A stretch of DNA of 19,872 nt. Origin: Pelotomaculum sp. (GTDB lineage Bacteria > Bacillota > Desulfotomaculia > Desulfotomaculales > Pelotomaculaceae). Positions 1-7,524 of the stretch are shown in pieces. The position numbers and the translations under genes are program-made. Each line of letters begins with the position of its first letter. The first letter of the stretch is position 1. The stretch is from the NCBI GenBank assembly GCA_022839445.1, contig JALHFC010000007.1, positions 1-19,872 of the forward strand, written 5' to 3'. The notes below the pieces were generated by a model. That model was not told where the DNA came from. It searched no databases and saw only the letters and a program-made list of their open reading frames with translations.

Positions 1-56
1 ACGTTGGTCCTGCCCACCAAGGTCACAAACCCTGATTTAAAACCGGCGCTTTCCAA
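1..56 (-). CDS. era: GTPase Era, N-terminal fragment (cut by window edge)
   Basis: Only the first 18 codons are present; the gene continues beyond the left edge. Read on the minus strand from a TTG at 56, the peptide begins MESAGFKSGFVTLVGRTNV, which matches the start of Era up to the G1 (Walker A) loop. An in-frame stop (TGA, 65..63) lies just upstream. A Shine-Dalgarno sequence AAAGGTGA sits about 7 bases before the TTG, so this start is well supported. Era is a GTP-binding protein with a KH domain that helps mature 16S rRNA and assemble the 30S subunit. It is the last visible gene of the yqfC-to-era operon and lies 36 bases after cdd, its usual neighbour in Firmicutes. One small oddity is Thr where most Era proteins have Pro in the GRPNVGKS loop. 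Confidence 0.85.
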   Translation of the reverse strand, partial: MESAGFKSGFVTLVGRTN

Positions 57-92
57 TACAATTCACCTTTTTCCAATCTATCTATCTAAAAC

Positions 93-554
93 TCACCGGT
101 TCACCGGCTCAATCAGCCTTGTTACGATCCGTTCTTCCGCCTGCACATCTTCGCCTGTTTTAAGTGATTGACTGCCAAAGGCTCCCGGCAACAACTCGGC
201 CACCGTCTGCATCCGGTATGTCCCCTGCTTGTTGGCCATAAATACTTTTATGTGTGTTCCGAATTCAGCCAGCGCCTGGCGGCAAGCGCCGCACGGCGTA
301 CAGAAATCATCAGTACCGGCCGTGACGGCAATGGCTTCAAAGTCGCGCTCCCCGTTGGAGACAGCTTTAAACAAGGCCACCCGCTCAGCGCAACAAGTCA
401 GGCCGTAAGACGCATTTTCTATATTGCACCCCGTGTAATAACGGGCTTCCTTAGTGAGGATGGCGGCGCCCACCCTAAACTTTGAGTATGGCGCATACGC
501 CCTTTCACGGACCGCCGTGGCTGCGTTAATTAACTTTTCCACAGGAAAAATCAT
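93..554 (-). CDS. cdd: Cytidine deaminase
   Basis: This enzyme hydrolyses cytidine or deoxycytidine to uridine or deoxyuridine in cytosolic pyrimidine salvage. The zinc-site motifs of the small tetrameric class are present: CCAERVA (zinc Cys and catalytic Glu, about residues 54-60) and PCGACRQ (two zinc Cys, about 87-93), plus the substrate-binding stretch CNIENASYG. I chose the ATG at 554 because GGAG lies about 6 bases upstream; a GTG at 566 in the same frame sits almost on top of the ribosome binding site and is less likely. That gives 153 residues, longer than the usual 130 or so. The surplus is a C-terminal tail of roughly 20-25 charged residues after the normal LLPGAFG ending. The gene lies 27 bases after dgkA/PAP2 and 36 before era, as in B. 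subtilis. Confidence 0.95.
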   Translation of the reverse strand: MIFPVEKLINAATAVRERAYAPYSKFRVGAAILTKEARYYTGCNIENASYGLTCCAERVALFKAVSNGERDFEAIAVTAGTDDFCTPCGACRQALAEFGTHIKVFMANKQGTYRMQTVAELLPGAFGSQSLKTGEDVQAEERIVTRLIEPVNR

Positions 555-581
555 ATATAGCTCCACTCCTCGCTAAAAGTA

Positions 582-1283
582 TTACCAACCCGCCAGGCGG
601 AAGACTATCATTGTTACCAGTATACCCAGGAGCGCCCCTGCGACAACCTCAAAAAGGCTGTGTACTTCCGCGTCCAGCCTGCTGTGCGCAACCAGGAGGG
701 CTATAACAAACGCGACAGTAGTTACCAGAGCGCTACCCGTCAGCAGCGCCAATACCGTACCGCCGGCAAAAGCAACCGCCGTGTGCCCGCTGGGTAAGCC
801 ACCTTTAACATAGGTACCTTTGGCGCTCCATGCCTTACCTATCCCTACTAGCACCATTACCAGCAAAAACGCTGTTACCGTTACGGAAAGCGGCGTTTCT
901 TCAACCTTCGGCCCCAGGTGAAAGGAAAGCCCCTCCAAGTGAGGGTATATTATGATATAAGCCACCACGACCGAACTCAGCGCTGCCATTAGCACCGCCC
1001 CGGCGGCTACATTCTTGGCTACTCGTGCCAAAGGATGGAATTCTTTAGTATGGAGATCCACAACCGCCTCAATGGCCGTGTTGAACATTTCCGCCACAAT
1101 TACCAGGGTGATCGCAAAAAACAATACTAGCAAATCCCTTGGGCTCAACCGCAAGTAAAGCCCCAGCCCTAACACCAAAAAGGCTGCAGTAAAGTGAATA
1201 CGCATGTTGCGTTGTGTCCTCAGCGCGTGGACTACCCCTGCTATAGCATAATTAAAACTATCTAAAACCTTGCGTATACTCAT
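582..1283 (-). CDS. dgkA: Fused undecaprenol/diacylglycerol kinase and PAP2 phosphatase
   Basis: This is a 233-residue membrane protein with two domains. Residues 1-115 are a DgkA-family lipid kinase. In Gram-positives this family phosphorylates undecaprenol to regenerate the lipid carrier for cell-wall precursors. The signature EMFNTAIE (65-72) and the following AKNVAAGAVL (89-98) are clear. Residues 130-233 are a PAP2 lipid phosphatase with the PSGH motif (164-167) and SR-x5-H (201-208). Several hydrophobic helices span both halves. Key positions deviate: the kinase KD motif reads KN (residue 91), and the PAP2 motif SRxxxxxHxxxD has Glu (212) in place of Asp. There is also no clear KxxxxxxRP motif. 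The ATG at 1283 has AGGTGG close upstream. The gene sits between ybeY (74-base gap) and cdd. DgkA-PAP2 fusions occur in other Firmicutes. Whether both activities remain here is unknown. Confidence 0.9.
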   Translation of the reverse strand: MSIRKVLDSFNYAIAGVVHALRTQRNMRIHFTAAFLVLGLGLYLRLSPRDLLVLFFAITLVIVAEMFNTAIEAVVDLHTKEFHPLARVAKNVAAGAVLMAALSSVVVAYIIIYPHLEGLSFHLGPKVEETPLSVTVTAFLLVMVLVGIGKAWSAKGTYVKGGLPSGHTAVAFAGGTVLALLTGSALVTTVAFVIALLVAHSRLDAEVHSLFEVVAGALLGILVTMIVFRLAGW

Positions 1284-1357
1284 GAGCCACCTACCCGGTT
1301 GTTCGTTAACTGCTGGATTTGTAGTAATTAGTGTTTATATCATCCGTATTGACGGCG

Positions 1358-1813
1358 CTACCTGGCTAATCCCAGACCCTCCAGCAATTCGTCTTCCTTC
1401 CGGCGCATTGCCAGGCGATCTTCCTCCCTCAGGTGATCGTACCCTAACAGGTGCAACACACCGTGTACGGCAAGGTAGGCCGCTTCCCGGCGAAAACTAT
1501 GTCCATACTCCCTCGCCTGCCGCTCCACCGCCTGCAGGGAAATCACCACATCCCCCAAAGTGATCCCTTCTTCGCCCGGCATAGGCTCCCCTTCCAACAT
1601 AGAAAAAGAAAGCACATCGGTAGGGCTGTCTACACCCCGGTACTGCTTATTTAAGCCGTGGATGTGCACATCGTCGACCAGCGCCAGGCTCACTTCGGCT
1701 TCTTTAGCGTAACAGACATCTTTTAACACCGCCATGACAACTTCGTCTAGAAAACTAGCCAGGTCATCATCCACCGCTACCTTTTCCTGTAAGTTGCTTA
1801 CGAGGACCGGCAC
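1358..1813 (-). CDS. ybeY: Endoribonuclease YbeY, 16S rRNA maturation factor
   Basis: YbeY is a zinc-dependent single-strand endoribonuclease that takes part in 3' processing of 16S rRNA and ribosome quality control. The diagnostic motif HGVLHLLGYDH is present with its three zinc-binding His (about residues 117, 121 and 127), and the conserved SPTDVLSF stretch lies upstream. The frame is open to 1894, but a strong AAAGGAGG lies 7 bases before a GTG at 1813, so I place the start there. This gives 151 residues, normal for the family. The gene begins 47 bases before the end of pgpH, in a different frame, so its ribosome binding site lies inside the upstream coding sequence and translational coupling is likely. 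The order phoH-pgpH-ybeY-dgkA-cdd-era is that of B. subtilis. Confidence 0.96.
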   Translation of the reverse strand: MPVLVSNLQEKVAVDDDLASFLDEVVMAVLKDVCYAKEAEVSLALVDDVHIHGLNKQYRGVDSPTDVLSFSMLEGEPMPGEEGITLGDVVISLQAVERQAREYGHSFRREAAYLAVHGVLHLLGYDHLREEDRLAMRRKEDELLEGLGLAR

Positions 1814-3950
1814 GCTTTTGCCTCCTTTCAATTTCCTGAGACATATCCGGGTACTCCACCCGGTTATGAAAGATCCCTGATAGCACCCTGACAAAGGAAT
1901 TTGCTATGACATTGAGGTCTTTAAAGGTCAGGTCGCATTCTTCCAGCTGCCCGTCGTTAAGCCTGTCCTTAATAATTTTCCGCACCAGCCCCTCCACCCG
2001 GCCCGGCGTGGGATTCTGGAGCGAGCGGACTGCCGCCTCCACTGAGTCAGATAGCATCACAATGGCAGCTTCCCTAGTCTGGGGCTTGGGCCCTTCATAC
2101 CTGTATTCATCTTCTGTAACGGTTTCGGGGCGGTCGCTTTCCAGAGCCTTGTGGTAAAAATAGCTCACCAGGCTAGTGCCGTGATGCTGTTCAATGATAT
2201 CGATAACACCCTGGGGCAGCTTGTGCTCCCTGGCCATTTCCACCCCGTCTTTAACGTGGGATGTAAGAATTAATGTGCTTAATGAAGGAGTAATCTTATC
2301 ATGTGGGTTGTCACAAGTGACCTGGTTCTCGATAAAAAAATACGGCCTTTTACTTTTACCGATATCATGGTAATACGCCCCAATCCTTACAAGCAGGGCA
2401 TCCCCTCCTACAGCGTCTGCTGCCGCTTCAGCTAGGTTACCGACAATAATGCTGTGGTGATACGTACCCGGCGCCTCGGTAAGAAGCCTTTTTAACAAAA
2501 TATTGTTCGGGTTGGAAATTTCCAGTAACCTTACGGCAGAAGTGATCCGAAAAGTGCTTTCCCAAAAAGGAAGGGACCCGTTGGTCAAAATTGAAGACAG
2601 AATGCCGCTGATAGCCCCCAGGGCCAGGCTGGACGGAATGAGCAGCGACATAGGTGTTCCATTTACCAGCCCCAAAATAAATATGGTGAGGACATTGGCG
2701 CCGCTGGTATAGGCGCCGGCAACAACCAGATCGCTCCTTTGACTAAGTTTGGATACACTATAAACACCGGTGATCCCCCCTACCAGCCCGACTATGGCGA
2801 AGCAAAGCTGGTTTCCAGCCATGATCCCCAACATCAGGCTCATAACTGCCACAACTAGCGCCGCTAGCCGGGATTCCAACAGGATCGCGATCAGCATCCC
2901 GGCTGCCGCCATCGGCGCCATGTATCCCATCATGGCGCTAAACTCCGGTCGTTGACTGACATTGATGGTAATAATCGCCTTGCTCACCGCCAGGACTAAT
3001 AGCACAATCATCCCTAAAAGGTAAAGGTGGCCGGCGTGATCGTAAATATCCTTGTTTTGTTGGTATATATAAAAAAGGACAATTGCCATCAGCAAAATAA
3101 CCAGTAAAATGATTCCTATGACGGAAGCAAGGGGCAACCGCTCGCGGGTAAGGCCCAGGGCATGGAGCTTGGCAAGTTGCCCTTCGGTAACAATCTCACC
3201 CTCCCCAATAATCTTTTCCCCTTCCTTAACCATAACCATTACCGGCGGGACTGCGGCCATAGCCTCCTCTTGTTGCTGTTTGGTTTTTTCGTAATCAATA
3301 AATGTATTGGGGCGCAATAAACGTTCGACAGCCCCTTTGGCAAATTCATCGTAGTGCTTCGCCAGCGCCATACCGCTAATTTGGTTGTTTAATAAAACCT
3401 TTGCCTGTTCCAGGTTGTCCTGGGTAATTCCCCCCTGTGTTTCCATGCTTCGGACAACCATGCTGTTTAAGGAGCTTTCCACAAGATGTGTGTCCCCGGG
3501 TGATGAACCGGCCAGGTCAACAATTATCGCTTCCTGCATGACAAAAGGGAGAGTAGCGCGTAGCCTGGCCACTTTATCGGCGATGTCCAAGCCGGCCTCT
3601 CCCTGAATGCCGCTCACCTTGTCCGCCAAATCTGAAATATCCTTTTGGACGGCGATACTTACCTGTGGGTCCTTGGCATAGACATTTTCCGCCTTTTCTG
3701 CGGCAACACGGCGCTGATCGTAAGTTTTTTGTTTATCTTCAAATACTAGATTTTTATCCGCTTTATAGGTTTTTGGAGACACCTGGCCGACTACCAGGTT
3801 GGTCCTTTCGGGAAAAAACTCAATAGCCATTATAAAGGAAATCAGAAACAAAAATAAAACCGCCGCGACGCCCCTCCGCACCTTGCGGCTCTTCACCAAC
3901 ACCGACAATATGTGTAAAATTTTATCTTTGATCCCACCTAAAGTGAGCAT
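1767..3950 (-). CDS. pgpH: 7TM-HD family phosphohydrolase, PgpH-like c-di-AMP phosphodiesterase
   Basis: This is a 727-residue membrane protein. It has an N-terminal transmembrane helix (about 27-46), a large extracytoplasmic 7TMR-HDED domain (about 47-270), a bundle of hydrophobic helices (about 273-460) and a cytoplasmic HD domain (about 480-690). The metal-binding residues of the HD domain are visible: His in GTYHHS (498-499), HD at 528-529, His 565, HH at 589-590 and Asp 635. Homologues such as Listeria PgpH hydrolyse cyclic di-AMP to pApA, so a role in c-di-AMP homeostasis is likely by family. The ATG at 3950 is preceded by AAGGGGTG at suitable spacing. The gene is 44 bases after phoH and overlaps ybeY by 47 bases. 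Its B. subtilis counterpart is yqfF, in the same place. Confidence 0.94.
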   Translation of the reverse strand: MLTLGGIKDKILHILSVLVKSRKVRRGVAAVLFLFLISFIMAIEFFPERTNLVVGQVSPKTYKADKNLVFEDKQKTYDQRRVAAEKAENVYAKDPQVSIAVQKDISDLADKVSGIQGEAGLDIADKVARLRATLPFVMQEAIIVDLAGSSPGDTHLVESSLNSMVVRSMETQGGITQDNLEQAKVLLNNQISGMALAKHYDEFAKGAVERLLRPNTFIDYEKTKQQQEEAMAAVPPVMVMVKEGEKIIGEGEIVTEGQLAKLHALGLTRERLPLASVIGIILLVILLMAIVLFYIYQQNKDIYDHAGHLYLLGMIVLLVLAVSKAIITINVSQRPEFSAMMGYMAPMAAAGMLIAILLESRLAALVVAVMSLMLGIMAGNQLCFAIVGLVGGITGVYSVSKLSQRSDLVVAGAYTSGANVLTIFILGLVNGTPMSLLIPSSLALGAISGILSSILTNGSLPFWESTFRITSAVRLLEISNPNNILLKRLLTEAPGTYHHSIIVGNLAEAAADAVGGDALLVRIGAYYHDIGKSKRPYFFIENQVTCDNPHDKITPSLSTLILTSHVKDGVEMAREHKLPQGVIDIIEQHHGTSLVSYFYHKALESDRPETVTEDEYRYEGPKPQTREAAIVMLSDSVEAAVRSLQNPTPGRVEGLVRKIIKDRLNDGQLEECDLTFKDLNVIANSFVRVLSGIFHNRVEYPDMSQEIERRQKRAGPRKQLTGKGSGG

Positions 3951-3994
3951 TAATTACACCCCTTACGGGTTGCTGCGCTACTTAAAAAGCTAGC

Positions 3995-4951
3995 CTATTT
4001 TACTGTTTCGTAAGCCCTGATAATTTCTTCCACCAGCGGATGCCGGACTATATCCTCTCCCGTCATGGTGTGAAAAGCTAGGCCCTTAATACCTTTTAAA
4101 ACATTTATCGCATTAATCAAGCCGGATACTTGTCCCCTGGGCAGATCGATCTGAGTAATGTCACCTGTGATAACCGCCTTGGAACCGAAACCCAGGCGGG
4201 TTAAAAACATTTTCATCTGTTCCGGAGTGGTATTTTGCGCCTCGTCCAAAATAATAAACGAGTCCTCTAAGGTCCTGCCCCGCATATAAGCCAGTGGAGC
4301 AATCTCGATCAGGTTGTTTTCGAGGTACTTTTGGGTATTTTCAACGCCTAAAATGTCGTACAAGCTGTCATAAAGAGGCCGCAGGTAAGGGTCGATTTTT
4401 TCTTGCAAATCGCCAGGTAAAAACCCGAGCTTTTCCCCTGCCTCCACTGCCGGGCGGGTTAGGACCAAACGCCCGACATCCTTGCCGCGCAAGGCTTTGA
4501 TAGCCATTACCACCGCCAGGTAAGTTTTGCCCGTACCGGCGGGCCCAACTGCAAAAACCACATCGTGATTCTTAATTTCCCTAACATATTTTTGTTGGCC
4601 AATAGTCTTGGGCTTGATTTGTTTCCCGCGGGGCGTAACCATGGCCACATCTTTGGCTAGGCTCTCCAAAACATTTTTAACGCCGCCCTGCGCTGCTTTG
4701 ATAGCATAACCAACCTCATGTGCAGTAAGCCGGTTCCCCGCCCTGTAATATTTCTGCAATTGATCCAGGACTTCACCGGCCTGCCGGACATTTTCCTCGA
4801 CGCCGGCAATAACCAGTTCCTGGCTACGGACAACAAACCGGACGCCCAAAGCATTTTCTATTTGCGCCAGGTGCTCGTCATGTTTCCCAAATATCTCAAC
4901 AGCAGCACCCATGTCATCCAGATCCACCCTGGCTTCAAATCTTTCCGCCAA
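3995..4951 (-). CDS. phoH: PhoH-family ATPase
   Basis: This 318-residue cytosolic protein has an N-terminal region resembling the KH-like domain of PhoH/YbeZ proteins (about 1-100) and a C-terminal P-loop ATPase. Walker A GPAGTGKT is at 136-143, Walker B IILDEAQN at 233-240, and the TGDxTQ motif at 262-267. YbeZ/PhoH proteins are linked to RNA metabolism and are genetically and physically associated with YbeY, which is encoded two genes downstream. The start is a TTG at 4951, supported by AAAGGGGG 7 bases upstream. The gene lies 30 bases after yqfD and 44 before pgpH. The name reflects the Pho regulon of E. coli; no Pho box is seen here. The precise biochemical substrate is not established. 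Confidence 0.95.
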   Translation of the reverse strand: MAERFEARVDLDDMGAAVEIFGKHDEHLAQIENALGVRFVVRSQELVIAGVEENVRQAGEVLDQLQKYYRAGNRLTAHEVGYAIKAAQGGVKNVLESLAKDVAMVTPRGKQIKPKTIGQQKYVREIKNHDVVFAVGPAGTGKTYLAVVMAIKALRGKDVGRLVLTRPAVEAGEKLGFLPGDLQEKIDPYLRPLYDSLYDILGVENTQKYLENNLIEIAPLAYMRGRTLEDSFIILDEAQNTTPEQMKMFLTRLGFGSKAVITGDITQIDLPRGQVSGLINAINVLKGIKGLAFHTMTGEDIVRHPLVEEIIRAYETVK

Positions 4952-4981
4952 TATACGGCCCCCTTTATCATTGCCGTTTAA

Positions 4982-6226
4982 TTATGGGTTAAACACTCTA
5001 TCAGCGCCGATATCTTCAATGGTTTCAATTACTGCTTCTACCCTTACCAGGTCCTCCGGATGAGCGGTAATCGCTTCTTCCAACCTCCGCTCCTGGACCC
5101 GGGCGTCCCCGGGGATCTGTTCCAGTGCCGCTTCCAACGCCCTCTCTTCAGCCAGCTTCAATGCCCCGTCCCGTAATCTCTCTTCTTTGTATTCTTCTAA
5201 TTCCATGTATTTTACAGTTACTATTTCGACAGGCAAATCAAGATTCCTCCACTGCGGCGCCCTTTTAACATAAGTCTTTGTCTCATATATTTCAAAGGGG
5301 ACATTTTGGCTACCAGATAGAATTATTTCCCTGTCCCTGAATTTCATACTGAAGCAGGTCCATGTAGCACCGGTAAAATGCCGGATGGTTTCGATAAGCT
5401 CTGCTTCACCATAGCCCTCGTACCAAACCCTGGCGTGCACAACACCTTTAGCGTGCACATAACGGGAAGGGCGAGTAATCTTCGGGGTGTCCCCCGGCTT
5501 TTTTTCTTCACCGGGCGCTTGCTGTCCCTCCGGCGGAGGTATCTCACCGGAAATAAGCACCTGACCGGGGATCACGGTATCCCCTTCCTTGACGGCCGGG
5601 TGGCCGCTAAAAATTAATATTTCCTTGATTAGCCCGGACTTTTTTGCAACAATGTGTGTCGGCCTGCGGTCCTCCTCACCAACTACGGTACGCTCGGCTA
5701 CTTCAATAGTCACTTTTGTCCCCTTGATATAAACGCCTGTCCAGCTGATCAGCGGGATTTTATCTTCAATGTTTTTTTCAACCTCAACGGTATTGATTTT
5801 CCACTTTGGGGCGCCCCTACTTAAGCCGGCTTCCCCCGCCACCTCCAGCACTTCCGCGGCGCTAACCTTCTCGTTGCCTTTAACATCAACAAACCAGACA
5901 AACGAGGAAAGGAAATAAAGCGCTGCCAAGAAAAATACCGCTCCCAACGCCAGGCCCTTTCTCCGGCGCAACCAAACAACATAAAACGGGAACCCGGCGC
6001 GTCGCCGGATCCGGAACCGGCAGTGAGTGCGCCTGGCGATATGGCGTAAAGGTTTCACGGCATTTAAGCGGACCTTTAAGATCACTGCATTTTCCTTAAC
6101 CCTGGTAATATCCCAAAGGTAAATTCCCCTGCTGGCAGCCATATTAACGAACTTCTCCGGCGCATCCCCGGTAACTAATATAACAAGATAGCCATAAAGA
6201 AAAGATGTCATTTTGAACAATAACAT
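4982..6226 (-). CDS. yqfD: Sporulation protein YqfD
   Basis: This 414-residue protein belongs to the YqfD family, conserved in endospore formers and needed for efficient sporulation in B. subtilis. It has an N-terminal cytoplasmic part of about 90 residues rich in Arg and Lys. A single strong transmembrane segment follows (GLALGAVFFLAALYFLSSFVWF, about 90-111), then a long extracytoplasmic domain with a Gly- and Val-rich beta region and a charged C-terminal helical part. The frame opens at 6286 inside yqfC, but I chose the ATG at 6226 because AAGGTGG lies about 8 bases upstream and only 13 bases separate it from the yqfC stop. The tight pairing with yqfC mirrors B. subtilis. The molecular activity is unknown. 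A stretch near residues 250-270 (PPPEGQQAPGEEKKPGD) looks like a flexible linker. Confidence 0.93.
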   Translation of the reverse strand: MLLFKMTSFLYGYLVILVTGDAPEKFVNMAASRGIYLWDITRVKENAVILKVRLNAVKPLRHIARRTHCRFRIRRRAGFPFYVVWLRRRKGLALGAVFFLAALYFLSSFVWFVDVKGNEKVSAAEVLEVAGEAGLSRGAPKWKINTVEVEKNIEDKIPLISWTGVYIKGTKVTIEVAERTVVGEEDRRPTHIVAKKSGLIKEILIFSGHPAVKEGDTVIPGQVLISGEIPPPEGQQAPGEEKKPGDTPKITRPSRYVHAKGVVHARVWYEGYGEAELIETIRHFTGATWTCFSMKFRDREIILSGSQNVPFEIYETKTYVKRAPQWRNLDLPVEIVTVKYMELEEYKEERLRDGALKLAEERALEAALEQIPGDARVQERRLEEAITAHPEDLVRVEAVIETIEDIGADRVFNP

Positions 6227-6239
6227 CCGCACCACCACC

Positions 6240-6521
6240 TTATAAAAATTTAATCGAGTGGATTTCCCCCTCCACATACAATTCATCGGGTAGTATGTTC
6301 CTAAGCATAAGGTTTTCCCCGGCTATTGCAACCTCGCCCTCTACAACGCTCACCCGGATCCCTTCCCGGGTGTATTCAATAATCCCGCGGTGATTTTCTA
6401 TTAGCAACTGGACACTGCCCACCAAGGTAATTTTGGGCAAGTCCATCGCGACATCACCGGGGATCTCTAAAAATTCGGAAAACTGCTTTTTAACTTTTTT
6501 TCCAAGATCGCGCAACACCAT
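6240..6521 (-). CDS. yqfC: Sporulation protein YqfC
   Basis: This small protein of 93 residues has a YabP/YqfC-like beta-rich fold. The LEIPGDVAMDLPKITLVG stretch is typical of the family, whose members are tied to sporulation. The frame extends to a GTG at 6542, but GGGAGGGG lies within that extension about 8 bases before the ATG at 6521, so the ATG is the better start. The gene precedes yqfD by 13 bases and the two are almost certainly co-transcribed and act together. A 140-base gap containing the rpsU terminator separates it from rpsU. I could not identify a convincing promoter in that gap, although the operon must begin there or be read through. Confidence 0.92.
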   Translation of the reverse strand: MVLRDLGKKVKKQFSEFLEIPGDVAMDLPKITLVGSVQLLIENHRGIIEYTREGIRVSVVEGEVAIAGENLMLRNILPDELYVEGEIHSIKFL

Positions 6522-6612
6522 AAAAAAATCCCCTCCCAGCACATTTTATGCGACAGAGCGGGGTTGCATTACTATAATATGTCAATTCAGCCATTCATTG
6601 TTGCCGGTTAAT

Positions 6613-6642
6613 CAAAAATGCCTGGCAATAATGCCAAGCATT
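6613..6642 (-). terminator. Rho-independent terminator after rpsU
   Basis: An inverted repeat with two 11-base arms (6617-6627 and 6632-6642) and a 4-base loop lies 20 bases past the rpsU stop. Read on the minus strand it forms an 11-bp hairpin containing one G-U wobble, followed immediately by five U residues. On the plus strand the same position is an A-C mismatch with no immediate U-run, so the signal is oriented for minus-strand transcription. It separates rpsU from yqfC. Confidence 0.75.
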
Positions 6643-6661
6643 GTTTTCAACTTTTTTTTAT

Positions 6662-6838
6662 TTAACGGAATTTCCTTTTCCTGGCCGCTTCCGACTTCTT
6701 CTTCCTGCGAACGCTGGGCTTTTCGTAATGTTCATGTTTTCTAGCCTCTGCCAACACACCAGCTTTCTGACAGGTACGCTTGAACCGCCGGAGGGCGCTG
6801 TCCAGTGTTTCATTTTTACCGACTTTTACTTCTGCCAC
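6662..6838 (-). CDS. rpsU: 30S ribosomal protein S21
   Basis: This is a 58-residue basic protein of the small ribosomal subunit. It has the S21 signature (VGKNETLDSALRRFKR) and ends in a Lys/Arg-rich tail (RRKKKSEAARKRKFR). S21 assists initiation by helping mRNA pair with 16S rRNA. The frame is open to 6898, but GGAGGG about 9 bases upstream of a GTG at 6838 and the normal family length of 57-58 residues fix the start there. It has its own promoter (6925-6954) and terminator (6613-6642), so it looks monocistronic. In B. subtilis rpsU is followed by yqeY, which is absent here. Confidence 0.97.
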   Translation of the reverse strand: MAEVKVGKNETLDSALRRFKRTCQKAGVLAEARKHEHYEKPSVRRKKKSEAARKRKFR

Positions 6839-7047
6839 TGCAATTTCCCTCCCTCCGCAAAACCGTAAAACCGTAACTAACTTATCCAAAAAACCCATCC
6901 CATGTTATTAAAAAACACTCCATCATTATATAACAGAGTTAATCCCGGAGTCAACCAGCATCTTGCCGTCCCCGGAAGTTTGCGGATTAAATCCCTGCTA
7001 TACGCCGACTATTCATTACACTCCCCTCACGGTTTTCTCCCTGCGTT
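6839..7047. other. Gap between the HIT gene and rpsU
   Basis: These 209 bases hold the rpsU promoter and leader. The part nearest the HIT stop (6955-7047) shows no convincing hairpin terminator and no ORF that I can support. Confidence 0.5.
6925..6954 (-). promoter_or_regulatory. Sigma-A type promoter of rpsU
   Basis: On the minus strand a TTGACT -35 (6954..6949) is followed by an 18-base spacer and a perfect TATAAT -10 (6930..6925). Transcription would start near 6917, giving a leader of about 80 bases before the GTG of rpsU. The leader carries a tandem 8-base repeat (AAAACCGT twice on the plus strand, 6859-6874). Confidence 0.75.
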
Positions 7048-7392
7048 TTAACCCGGAGGCCACTTAAGTAATCTCCCCGCCAGAAGGTGATAATGTATGT
7101 GCATTACCGCTTGTCCCGCATCATCTCCACAGTTGCACACCACGCGAAAACCCCGCTCGACAAGGCCCATTTCCCTGGCCAAATGTGCGCATGTCAGCTG
7201 AATCCGGCCTGCCACTTCAATGTCTTCTTCATCCAAATCCAATAAAGAAGTGATGTGTTTTTTAGGGATTAGCAGAAGGTGGATAGGCGCCTCCGGTTTA
7301 ACGTCTTTGAAAACTAAAACATGCTCGTCTTCATAAACGGTTTCCACAGGTATCTCTTTACTAACCATTTTACAGAATATGCAGTCCTGCAT
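7048..7392 (-). CDS. HIT-family (histidine triad) nucleotide-binding protein
   Basis: This is a 114-residue HINT-branch protein, a family of purine nucleoside phosphoramidases and nucleotide hydrolases. The triad HIHYHLLAG (His at about residues 98, 100 and 102) forms the catalytic site, and an N-terminal CIFCK pair, which binds zinc in some members, is present. The start is the ATG at 7392 with GGGAGGTG just upstream; the frame continues to 7449 but lacks another good start signal. It follows mtaB after a 132-base gap and precedes the rpsU promoter by about 93 bases. No hairpin terminator is seen after it. A HIT gene at this position is not part of the B. subtilis order as I recall it. The physiological substrate cannot be read from sequence. 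Confidence 0.93.
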   Translation of the reverse strand: MQDCIFCKMVSKEIPVETVYEDEHVLVFKDVKPEAPIHLLLIPKKHITSLLDLDEEDIEVAGRIQLTCAHLAREMGLVERGFRVVCNCGDDAGQAVMHIHYHLLAGRLLKWPPG

Positions 7393-7524
7393 TTTTACAC
7401 CTCCCCCCGCTAGGAAATCACAAGCGACGTTAAGTGATCTATTCAACAAATTATCAACAAATCCTTTAAGACCACACCGAAATTAGCAAGCGAATAAACA
7501 CAACGGATAAAAATATTCATTATG
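7393..7524. other. Gap between mtaB and the HIT gene
   Basis: These 132 AT-rich bases carry only the HIT ribosome binding site that I can identify. I could not find a convincing promoter or terminator, so it is unclear whether the HIT gene is read from the dnaK operon or separately. Confidence 0.4.

Noticed and set aside
4657..4854. Second minus-strand frame of 65 codons inside phoH
   Set aside because: Alternative frame within a well-supported gene, with no start signal.
6543..6585. Possible yqfC promoter: TTGACA at 6585..6580 and a sigma-E-like CATAAAAT at 6550..6543
   Set aside because: Neither box has a partner at proper spacing, and a start from the CATAAAAT box would fall on the ribosome binding site of yqfC.
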